From Vulcanimicrobiia bacterium (lineage in GTDB: Bacteria; Eremiobacterota; Eremiobacteria; Baltobacterales; Baltobacteraceae), in the NCBI GenBank assembly GCA_024281135.1, contig JAMXLG010000134.1, forward strand, positions 1 through 22,890: DNA of 22,890 nucleotides, read 5' to 3'. Below the pieces are notes generated by a model. That model saw only the letters and a program-made list of their open reading frames with translations, was not told the origin of the DNA and did no database searches. Position numbers and translations under genes: made by a program. Positions 7,752 through 13,547 of this stretch are shown here, piece after piece (position 1 is the first letter of the stretch; each line of letters opens with the position of its first letter).

Positions 7752-8137
7752 GAATAGCACTTGGAGCCGTCGGTCATTTCGGGCTCGCCGTTCGCGATCC
7801 GGAAAAAAGCGGAAACTGGTGGCGATCGATCTTCAATCTCCGTGAAATTTTCACCGGCGAGAATTACGTGGGCCTCTCCAACGACGACGTAACGATCGTG
7901 CTCCATAAGGGGACCCCGCATCCCGGCGTGCTCGAACACATGTCATTTCACGTTGCCGACATGCGCCATTTACGCGCTGCGTTAAAAACGATGCGCGAAG
8001 CGGGGGTGGATCTCGAGGATCCCGGTGACGAAATCGGTCCCGAAGCACCGGGTTCCCCTCATATGGGCCTGTGGTTTCACGATCCCGACGGCTACCGCTG
8101 GGAGCTTTCCGTCCAAAACGGCGCGCGCGAAGAGTAA
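7748..8137 (+). CDS. VOC (glyoxalase/bleomycin-resistance fold) protein
   Basis: This 129-residue VOC protein opens with GAVGHFGLAVRDPEKSGNWW, the usual first strand with His10 and the helix that follows. The second module starts LEHMSFHVAD (62-71, His68) and ends FHDPDGYRWELS (110-121, Glu119). The His/His/Glu set is compatible with a bound divalent metal, and the DPDGYRWEL ending is typical of glyoxalase or dioxygenase relatives. Function is not assignable further. The ATG overlaps the acetyltransferase stop (ATGA at 7748), so it is the third member of the peptidase-GNAT-VOC unit. Five bases after its stop the regulated promoter of the next unit begins. Confidence 0.82.
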   Translation: MRIALGAVGHFGLAVRDPEKSGNWWRSIFNLREIFTGENYVGLSNDDVTIVLHKGTPHPGVLEHMSFHVADMRHLRAALKTMREAGVDLEDPGDEIGPEAPGSPHMGLWFHDPDGYRWELSVQNGAREE

Positions 8138-8141
8138 TCGC

Positions 8142-8171
8142 TTGACGCATGTCGAGTCTTTTTGCTATGCT
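8142..8171 (+). promoter_or_regulatory. Sigma-70-type promoter of the GntR regulator gene
   Basis: TTGACG (8142-8147) and TATGCT (8166-8171) are separated by 18 bases. This is the clearest promoter in the window. Transcription should start near 8178, inside the operator, leaving a leader of about 30 bases. Confidence 0.75.
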
Positions 8172-8175
8172 GCAG

Positions 8176-8197
8176 GTGTCCTAGTGTATTAGGACAC
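8176..8197. promoter_or_regulatory. Palindromic operator, probably the GntR protein's own site
   Basis: Perfect 8-bp arms GTGTCCTA (8176-8183) and TAGGACAC (8190-8197) flank a six-base spacer. The palindrome covers the predicted start point, so a bound dimer would block initiation. Palindromes at the gene's own promoter are usual for YtrA-type GntR repressors, which tend to autoregulate. In RNA the arms could also pair and hide the AGGA at 8191-8194. Confidence 0.72.
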
Positions 8198-8208
8198 AAA
8201 GACATAAG

Positions 8209-8601
8209 ATGAATGTGTCGTCGCTTTTTGTCGACGACGCCTCGGCGCTACCGGTATACGCGCAGCTGCAGCAGCAATTCATCGCCGCGATTGGGCGCGG
8301 TGAGTTGCGGCGCGGCGAGCAATTGCCGAGCGTCCGTGACGTCGCCGCTACGCTCGGGATCAATCCGAATACGGTGAACCGCGCGTACTCAGAACTCGAA
8401 CGCGATGGGGTGGTCGCAACAAAACGAGGGCGCGGAACATTCGTCGCAAGCGCGAGAAGCGCGAGCGACATGAAACGGCTCGTTGAGATTGCGGAACGTT
8501 TCGTTGCTCATGCGCGATCGCTTGGATACGAGGGAACGCAAATCGTTGCTGCGGTGCGTGACGCTGTTGCGCGAGCAAAAGAGCAAAGGAGCAGAGTATG
8601 A
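8209..8601 (+). CDS. GntR-family repressor, YtrA subfamily
   Basis: The 130-residue protein has the GntR winged helix at about residues 10-80, with PVYAQLQQQFIAAI, then GEQLPSVRDVAATLGINPNT and YSELERDGVVATKRGRGTFV. Only about 45 residues follow, predicted helical. That short tail is the YtrA type rather than the long effector-binding domains of FadR or HutC types. YtrA repressors usually control ABC transporter genes in their own operon. Here the gene instead overlaps (ATGA) a 46-residue membrane peptide gene, and no transporter is present. A strong promoter and palindromic operator lie directly upstream. No good ribosome site precedes the ATG; the nearest AGGA is 14 bases away, within the operator. 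Confidence 0.9.
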   Translation: MNVSSLFVDDASALPVYAQLQQQFIAAIGRGELRRGEQLPSVRDVAATLGINPNTVNRAYSELERDGVVATKRGRGTFVASARSASDMKRLVEIAERFVAHARSLGYEGTQIVAAVRDAVARAKEQRSRV

Positions 8602-8738
8602 ATTCGATCGTCGTGTTAGGAATTATCGGCTGCGCGATTTGGTGGGTGCACCGAATGACGGAACGACGTCAGCGTCCGCAACGCCGCAGCGACGACGCGT
8701 ATTCGCACGCGCTGCTCCCGTCGAAAGATTGGAACTAA
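8598..8738 (+). CDS. 46-aa single-span membrane peptide co-expressed with the GntR repressor
   Basis: The ATG at 8598 overlaps the repressor stop (ATGA), and AAAGGAG lies seven bases upstream, an excellent ribosome site. The peptide begins with a hydrophobic stretch MNSIVVLGIIGCAIWWVH (1-18), long enough for one membrane span. It is followed by an Arg-rich cytoplasmic-type segment (TERRQRPQRR, 21-30) and a polar end. The charge pattern predicts N-out, C-in. I know no family for it. Shared promoter, operator and overlap with a YtrA-type repressor suggest a stress-induced membrane effector or modulator, which is inference. Its stop shares CTAA with the stop of the convergent 54-residue gene. 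Confidence 0.7.
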   Translation: MNSIVVLGIIGCAIWWVHRMTERRQRPQRRSDDAYSHALLPSKDWN

Positions 8739-8899
8739 CGATCCACAGCTAATTCCGGAGGATCGCTCGCAGGGAATGAGTCGGCTATAGTTTTATCATA
8801 GCCGTCCAGTCCGTCATCATCCTTCGGCGCAAGCTCTTGTTGCCGGAGCATTTCGGCAGCTTTGGCTTCGAGTTCGTTGCGAATGTCTCGGTCGTTCAT
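8735..8899 (-). CDS. 54-aa acidic protein with an ADSFPASDPP motif
   Basis: The frame runs from ATG 8899 to TAG at 8735. It starts with a helix MNDRDIRNELEAKAAEML, then a Gln/Lys/Asp linker (QELAPKDDDG, 21-30) and YDKTIADSFPASDPPELAV (34-52). I recall ADSFPASDPP as a recurring motif of small uncharacterised bacterial proteins, and its presence argues that this short frame is real. It is joined to the aldehyde dehydrogenase by a TGATG junction, so it should be co-translated with it. It might be a small partner of that enzyme or a stress peptide; no function is established. Its last four bases overlap the convergent membrane-peptide gene. Confidence 0.68.
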   Translation of the reverse strand: MNDRDIRNELEAKAAEMLRQQELAPKDDDGLDGYDKTIADSFPASDPPELAVDR

Positions 8900-10617
8900 C
8901 ACCCGGCCATCGCGAGTATCGCTACCTTCGCAGCCGCTAACGGCGTTTTATGCATTTCAAAATCGACGAGCGCACGTGCAGAGCGGTCGGCGGTTTTGTT
9001 CGTGATAAACCACGGTGGCTTCGGAAGCAGCGTCGAGCCGTAGCCAAGAACGCTACGCGGAAATTCGGCAAACGGTGCGTGCACGACGCTCTTTTCCGCG
9101 CGATCGAAAAGAAGCGCGTTGTGAACGACGCCGATGCCGCTGCGCACATCGTTTAGCGTGTGCCCGGGATACGCGCCCCACGTCGTTTCTGTTAGAAGAA
9201 ATCCGACGCCGGTCCACGCGTTGACGCCGACACAGCCGAATCGCAGGGCGGCGACGGCGTCGTCCAATTCGTGCGCGTGGTCGTGCATCGATTTCGGATG
9301 TATGACGATGTTGCCGCCGAGTGTGCCCCACAGCCGGTCGTTTGCAAAATCAACCGCTGACTTGAGGAATGCTCGTGTGTCGCCTGGCAGCGTGGTAACG
9401 GTGAGGATACTCGAGAAGGCTTCCGTATCAAAGGCTGTGGCGGACGAAGAGGAGTCGACCTTCAGGATCGTGCGATGCGTAAAGCCGTCACCGTGCCTGC
9501 CGAAACGCAACACCTCGCGTGCGTCCTCGCTCAGCTTATCGAAGCGGTCCGCCGCACCGGGATAATACGCGGGGCGATCCCCGATCTCACGCATGACGGA
9601 TTCGATCGCAGCGAGCAACTTCGGCGTGCCGTCCCATGTTTGCGGAAGAATCAACACCTGGCTCGCGATGCAATTGAAGCCGCCGTTGTGCATCTTTTGC
9701 GTTGCGATTTGCTCGGCTTGGAACCGAAAATCCGCGTCGCTCCACGGTCCCGGCACGACGATCGTCGGTGAAACGTTCCCGAGCTCCGAGGTAATCGGTT
9801 TGCGTAGCACCGGATCGTTGCGAAGCTTACGTTCCGCAGCGTCAGGGCCTTCGCCGAAGACGATACGATCGTGCGTCTTATCGCTGCCGGTGATATGAAT
9901 TTCGTCGACGAGCTGGTGCGCGCAAAGCAGTTTTCCGATCTCGGGACCACCGTATGCAAAACGCAGAAACCCTTCGTCGACGAGCGGCTTGAGCGCATCT
10001 TCGAAGATCGGGCCGAGATACTCGTTGACGGGATTCATTTTGAGGATGCACACCGCGCCGTCGGCAATCATCTTGTACAAGACGTCGAGGGCTGGAATCG
10101 CAGCGATATTTCCGGCGCCGAGGACGAGCGAAACGCGCGGTTCGCGATCGCGCCGTTTATACCAAACCGCCATGGTTTCGGAAAGCGTTGCCGGCGTTAC
10201 ACCGCGTTGCATGCGCACTTCGGCGCGAATACCGTTGAGTAGCAGCGAGTCATAGATTCCGTCAGGAAACACGTCTACAACGACTTGACCGTCTGGGCGC
10301 GTGCGAATCCGGTTGTGCTGAATTTGCGGCGTTCCGAAACGCTCGATGTCGTAGAGCGTGCGGATATACCGGTTGAGCGCGTAAAGCACCGCCCAGGGGC
10401 CGCTGATCCATTCCTCACCTGCGAGCGGGGTGCCGGTCAGCCCTTTAGCGGCCGCAGCCGCTTGCGCCCACCGTCCGGCTTGCGCATAAGTTGTATCGCG
10501 AACGCGTTCAAACAGCGACGCTTTTGCCGCAGGCGTCAGCTGAACCCAACGCTTTGCGCCCTCATGCAGTCCCGTGAGGGAACGGTCGATTTCGACCGGC
10601 GTAGCTACGGCAGTCAT
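8899..10617 (-). CDS. Divergent aldehyde dehydrogenase superfamily protein (572 aa)
   Basis: The protein has the ALDH plan with altered motifs. A nucleotide-binding-type SLVLGAGNIAAIPALD (163-178) replaces the usual PWNxP region. ITGSDKT (242-248) replaces FTGS, SELGNVSPTIV (277-287) stands for ELGGKSP with Glu278 as the likely general base, and FNCIASQVLI (314-323) holds the catalytic Cys316. It is longer than typical ALDHs of about 480-500 residues, with an N-terminal helical extension of roughly 100 residues. It should oxidise an aldehyde with NAD(P), or act as an acyl-CoA-type reductase; the substrate is unknown. The ATG start at 10617 lacks an evident ribosome site. The 54-residue gene follows in a TGATG overlap. 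Confidence 0.8.
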   Translation of the reverse strand: MTAVATPVEIDRSLTGLHEGAKRWVQLTPAAKASLFERVRDTTYAQAGRWAQAAAAAKGLTGTPLAGEEWISGPWAVLYALNRYIRTLYDIERFGTPQIQHNRIRTRPDGQVVVDVFPDGIYDSLLLNGIRAEVRMQRGVTPATLSETMAVWYKRRDREPRVSLVLGAGNIAAIPALDVLYKMIADGAVCILKMNPVNEYLGPIFEDALKPLVDEGFLRFAYGGPEIGKLLCAHQLVDEIHITGSDKTHDRIVFGEGPDAAERKLRNDPVLRKPITSELGNVSPTIVVPGPWSDADFRFQAEQIATQKMHNGGFNCIASQVLILPQTWDGTPKLLAAIESVMREIGDRPAYYPGAADRFDKLSEDAREVLRFGRHGDGFTHRTILKVDSSSSATAFDTEAFSSILTVTTLPGDTRAFLKSAVDFANDRLWGTLGGNIVIHPKSMHDHAHELDDAVAALRFGCVGVNAWTGVGFLLTETTWGAYPGHTLNDVRSGIGVVHNALLFDRAEKSVVHAPFAEFPRSVLGYGSTLLPKPPWFITNKTADRSARALVDFEMHKTPLAAAKVAILAMAG

Positions 10618-10664
10618 GCCCGGAGATTCGACAGTGCATGATAGACTGCTGTCGGAGGTACACG

Positions 10665-10844
10665 ATGGCTAAGAGAAAACGGCGCAAGCCGGGCCTCGTG
10701 CCACGCCTGGGTCCGGCGACGAATCTCCGGCCTGCCGGCGCGCACGAGTCGCTCAAGCGCTACAATCGCCGACGCATGAAAGCCGCTCTCCGGCGGGAAG
10801 CCGAGAGCGGCTTTCCATTTGAAACGAACCCGGACGTCGATTAG
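10665..10844 (+). CDS. 59-aa highly basic protein of unknown function
   Basis: The ATG at 10665 has a near-perfect GGAGG site six to seven bases upstream, and the frame stays open to 10844. The product begins MAKRKRRKPGLVPRLGP, is rich in Arg and Lys through about residue 48, and ends with an acidic tail. The composition suggests binding to RNA, DNA or the ribosome, but no family is recognised. A 13-bp perfect hairpin lies inside the coding sequence, which could mean that the hairpin (as terminator of the opposing gene) is the real feature. The strong ribosome site and a four-base stop overlap like others in this window favour a true gene. Confidence 0.6.
   Translation: MAKRKRRKPGLVPRLGPATNLRPAGAHESLKRYNRRRMKAALRREAESGFPFETNPDVD
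10778..10815 (-). terminator. Terminator-like hairpin downstream of the PhnB-like gene
   Basis: Arms GAAAGCCGCTCTC (10778-10790) and GAGAGCGGCTTTC (10803-10815) are perfectly complementary over 13 bases, with a 12-base loop. The A-rich and T-rich stem ends (AAAGCC/GGCTTT) are typical of bidirectional intrinsic terminators. It lies 26 bases past the PhnB-like stop on the minus strand. No long T-run follows on either strand, so efficiency is uncertain. Confidence 0.55.
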
Positions 10845-11257
10845 CTTCCGCTGCCGTGGCCGCCGCTGAGCATCCAGGCTTGTCCGAACCGATCGGTGAG
10901 CATGCCGAAGCTGCCGCCCCAGAAGGTCGGGGCGTACGGCATCGTCACCTTGCCGCCTTGCGCCAGTCGGTCGAAGACCGTTTTTGCCTCGCTCGCATCG
11001 TCGCTTGCTAGCGAGAGCGCCACGTTAGCCTCGGGTGGTTGGCCATTTCCCGGACGCCGATCCGAGGCCATGAACTTAAAGCCGTCTCCGTTGAATGTGG
11101 AGTGCATCACTTTTTGCGCCCAGTCGGGTCCGACTTCCGACTCCATCGGCGAACCTGCGAAGCGGGTCACGTCGTAGTTGCCGCCGAGCACCTGCTTGTA
11201 AAACGCGAGCGCTTCTTCACAGCGGCCGTCGAAAAAAAGATAAGCTTCTAATTGCAT
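10841..11257 (-). CDS. PhnB-like VOC-fold protein
   Basis: This 138-residue protein matches the PhnB/3-demethylubiquinone-methyltransferase-like branch of the VOC superfamily. It shows YLFFDGRCEEALAFYKQVLG (6-25), KVMHSTFNGDGFKFMASD (49-66), then a VTMPYAPTFWGGSFGM stretch and DRFGQAWMLSGG at the end. These proteins are common, small and mostly uncharacterised; despite some database names they are not methyltransferases. The ATG start at 11257 is natural for the family. It appears to be a single-gene unit. Its stop overlaps the convergent basic-protein gene by four bases, and a terminator-like hairpin lies just beyond. Confidence 0.85.
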   Translation of the reverse strand: MQLEAYLFFDGRCEEALAFYKQVLGGNYDVTRFAGSPMESEVGPDWAQKVMHSTFNGDGFKFMASDRRPGNGQPPEANVALSLASDDASEAKTVFDRLAQGGKVTMPYAPTFWGGSFGMLTDRFGQAWMLSGGHGSGS

Positions 11258-11340
11258 CCTCGTAGCGTACGCCTTCGGTATAAAAGCGTCGTTAAGAATT
11301 CACCTTTGGATGGGTATATGTGGACCCTCGGAGGGTTTGC

Positions 11341-11562
11341 ATGAGCGAGTTAGCTACCGAACTGTGGGTTTATTTACGTGATGGCCGCCGCCTTTGCGAG
11401 CGGTATAACCAACGCGAGATGGCGGAATTTGTCCGTGAAAACATGCTAGAGCGCATGAGTCATCACATGCCGCTCGTTTGTTTTGACGGCGAGCAGATTC
11501 AAATTCCGTCGGAGATCGTCGAACGGATTGAAATCGTCCAACCCTATTTAACCGCCCACTAA
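11341..11562 (+). CDS. 73-aa protein of unknown function
   Basis: The ATG at 11341 is preceded by GGAGG with seven-base spacing, a strong site that decides the start over an upstream GTG at 11320. The protein reads as a small alpha/beta domain: a strand ELWVYLRDG, a charged helix REMAEFVRENMLERM (25-39), a strand MPLVCFDGEQIQIP, and a helix EIVERIEIV. No family was recognised. There is no signal peptide or membrane span, so it is cytoplasmic. Upstream (11258-11340), TATAAA at 11279-11284 might be a -10 box, but no matching -35 is seen. The stop is followed directly by a hairpin shared with the sdh operon end. Confidence 0.75.
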   Translation: MSELATELWVYLRDGRRLCERYNQREMAEFVRENMLERMSHHMPLVCFDGEQIQIPSEIVERIEIVQPYLTAH

Positions 11563-11592
11563 AAACATGAGGAGTCGCGTTACCGCGACTCC
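11561..11592 (-). terminator. Intrinsic terminator at the end of the sdh operon
   Basis: Arms GGAGTCGCG (11571-11579) and CGCGACTCC (11584-11592) form a perfect 9-bp stem with a TTAC loop. On the minus strand five T follow four bases after the stem (11565-11561), so it should end sdhABE transcription. It sits nine bases after the stop of the convergent 73-residue gene and may also act on that transcript. Confidence 0.7.
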
Positions 11593-11606
11593 CCTCGAGT
11601 GCCCTC

Positions 11607-11632
11607 GATCAGCTGAACTTGACTAGCTGATC
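11607..11632. repeat. Inverted repeat spanning the sdhE stop codon
   Basis: GATCAGCT (11607-11614) and AGCTGATC (11625-11632) are perfectly complementary, with a ten-base loop. It covers the sdhE stop and lies about 15 bases before the terminator hairpin on the transcript. It could stabilise the 3' end of the mRNA, or be incidental. Confidence 0.35.
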
Positions 11633-12573
11633 AGTTCGCGTTCCACCATGATGGTGCGCGGATCGATGAGGTGCTTGTTCAAGCCGAGTTTCTCCGCCGG
11701 AACGCCGAGCGCGAACGCAACGAGCTGGGGAAGATGGAACGTCGGCAGATCGGTGCGGCCCCAACGCGACGCGGAGTCTTGCTGATAACCGTCGAGCGCA
11801 AGATGACAGAGCGGGCACGGCGTGATGACGGCTTCGGCGCCGTGATCCTTCGCCATGCGCATGTTCTGGCCGACCATGTTGGCGGCGACGCCGTCTTTTT
11901 CCAACTGAATGTGAAAGCCGCAGCAGCGCGTCTTGCCGGCATAATCGACCGCTTCACCGCCGATCGCTTCGATGACGTCTTCGAGCGAGTGCGGGTTGCG
12001 CGCCGACTCCCAGCCGTTGACGTTCTCCGGACGGATGATGTGGCAGCCGTAGAACGGCGCAACCTTCAAGCCGTTGAGCGGACGAACGACCATGTTACGC
12101 AGGTTGTCGAGACCGATGTCGTCGATCAGCAGCCACAGCAGGTGACGAACCATTACGTTGCCGTTGTATTTCGCACCGAACTTGCCGAGAATCGAATTCG
12201 CTTGATTCATGCGCTCTTCGCTCTCGAGCAGTTCTTTGTTCGCCGCGCGCATGTGACCGGTACACGTCGAGCAGATCGTGATGACGTCGTCGAGACCGAG
12301 CGCTTCAGCCTGCGCGTACGTACGCGCGTTGAGCACGCGGGCTACGTCGTGGTTGACGTCGTTCACGACCGACGCGCCGCAGCACGACGCCGCGGTGAGT
12401 TCGATCAGCTCGATGCCGAGTCTGTCGGCAAGAAGCATCGTCGAATTGAAGAGTTCTTTGCAAGATTCTTTGGCAACGCAGCCCGGGAAGAAGCCGTAGC
12501 GCCTCATCTCGCGCGACCGCGAGGACTTATGCGAGTCTTCCGCGCGGTCTTCAGGAAGCAGTGCAGTGGACAT
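11623..12573 (-). CDS. sdhE: Succinate dehydrogenase subunit E (HdrB-like, two CCG domains)
   Basis: The 316-residue protein carries two cysteine-rich CCG domains as in heterodisulfide reductase subunit B. The first is Cys32, CCG at 64-66 and CSTC at 101-104. The second is Cys177, CCG at 217-219 and CPLC at 253-256. No transmembrane segments are visible. In E-type succinate:quinone reductases (Sulfolobus and relatives; the Campylobacter methylmenaquinol:fumarate reductase) this subunit replaces the haem-bearing membrane anchors SdhC/D and passes electrons to quinone at the membrane surface. The symbol here means that anchor-type subunit, not the flavinylation factor also named SdhE. The ATG overlaps the sdhB stop by one base (TAATG). 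A plain HdrB-type oxidoreductase is the alternative, but the operon argues for SdhE. Confidence 0.88.
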   Translation of the reverse strand: MSTALLPEDRAEDSHKSSRSREMRRYGFFPGCVAKESCKELFNSTMLLADRLGIELIELTAASCCGASVVNDVNHDVARVLNARTYAQAEALGLDDVITICSTCTGHMRAANKELLESEERMNQANSILGKFGAKYNGNVMVRHLLWLLIDDIGLDNLRNMVVRPLNGLKVAPFYGCHIIRPENVNGWESARNPHSLEDVIEAIGGEAVDYAGKTRCCGFHIQLEKDGVAANMVGQNMRMAKDHGAEAVITPCPLCHLALDGYQQDSASRWGRTDLPTFHLPQLVAFALGVPAEKLGLNKHLIDPRTIMVERELIS

Positions 12574-13544
12574 TAGCTGACCGGGACCTCCAGGGATTCG
12601 AAAATGGTACGCACTTCATCGACCTTCGGAATCGGCTTGATGAAGGGCGGCGGCATCTTGCCTTTGAGCGCCATGCGTAAGCCGAGCGCAGCGCCGAGGA
12701 ACGTGACCTTGACAAGACCTTTGATGTTGAAGCGGCCGATCGTGCCTTGGATAACTTCCGTTTCCGCAAGCATACCGGTCTGCTTGATCGTCTTTGCAAC
12801 GACGAGCGCGTGGCGCGGTCCGCGTTCGTTCATCATGACGCGGTCTTTGATCGCCGCGCGTTTCACGTCGACGATGCGCCAGTTCGGGTCGACGTGCTTC
12901 GGACAATACGAGCACGCGTAGCAGTGGGCACAGAGCCACAGGTAATCTTCCGAGATTTGCGCGATGCGCTCGTCGCGCTTGCCGTCGCGAACGTCTTCGA
13001 TGAAACGATAGGCGTACGCAATTGCGGCGGGACCGGCGAACGCGGGATCGACGCTGACGACCGGGCAGAGCGCGTAACACGTCGCGCACATGATGCAGTT
13101 GGCGACGTCGACGAGCTTCTTCATGTCGTCGGGCGAGACGCGCCGTTCCGTCTGGTGGTCCGAATCCTTGTCCTTGGGTTGTAGGTACGGCTTGAGACGC
13201 GCGTACTTGTCCCAGAACGGATCCATGTGGACCACGAGATCCTTCATCGGCTGGAAGTTCGGCATCGGATCGACTTGGATCGCACCGTCTTCGTCCATGA
13301 CGTCTTTGCAGTTCGTCTTACATGCGAGCGACGTCACGCCGTTGATGTTCATCGAACACGAGCCGCAGATTGCCGAACGGCACGAGCGGCGGAAGCTGAT
13401 CGAACCGTCGACTTCGGCTTTCGCGTGCTCGAGCGCATCGAGGACTGTGATCGTTTCCGGAATTTCGACTTCGATGACGTCGCGATGCGGAATCGTGTCG
13501 GTCGCTTCGTCGAAGCGGAAGATGTCGAGTTTGATGTTGGCCAT
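12573..13544 (-). CDS. sdhB: Succinate dehydrogenase iron-sulfur subunit
   Basis: This 323-residue protein carries electrons from the flavoprotein to SdhE. The N-terminal ferredoxin domain binds a [2Fe-2S] cluster through Cys55, Cys60, Cys63 and Cys75. The C-terminal domain has CIMCATCYALCP (150-161), the normal [4Fe-4S] motif. The third motif is CAHCYACSYCP (205-215), with Cys at 205, 208, 211 and 214. Classical SdhB has only three Cys there, binding [3Fe-4S], so a second [4Fe-4S] cluster is inferred; an extra Cys at this centre is known for E-type enzymes. A C-terminal extension of about 100 residues makes it longer than the usual 240-260. It starts three bases after sdhA. Confidence 0.94.
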   Translation of the reverse strand: MANIKLDIFRFDEATDTIPHRDVIEVEIPETITVLDALEHAKAEVDGSISFRRSCRSAICGSCSMNINGVTSLACKTNCKDVMDEDGAIQVDPMPNFQPMKDLVVHMDPFWDKYARLKPYLQPKDKDSDHQTERRVSPDDMKKLVDVANCIMCATCYALCPVVSVDPAFAGPAAIAYAYRFIEDVRDGKRDERIAQISEDYLWLCAHCYACSYCPKHVDPNWRIVDVKRAAIKDRVMMNERGPRHALVVAKTIKQTGMLAETEVIQGTIGRFNIKGLVKVTFLGAALGLRMALKGKMPPPFIKPIPKVDEVRTIFESLEVPVS

Positions 13545-13547
13545 AAT

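Noticed and set aside
10628..10654. CGACAG and CTGTCG arms before the basic-protein gene as an operator
   Set aside because: Arms of six bases with a long spacer are expected often by chance in this composition, and no promoter was seen around them.
11671..12576. A 301-residue plus-strand open frame opposite sdhE
   Set aside because: It mirrors almost the whole sdhE gene. Such frames arise from GC-rich codon bias, and its product is Arg- and Val-rich without motifs.
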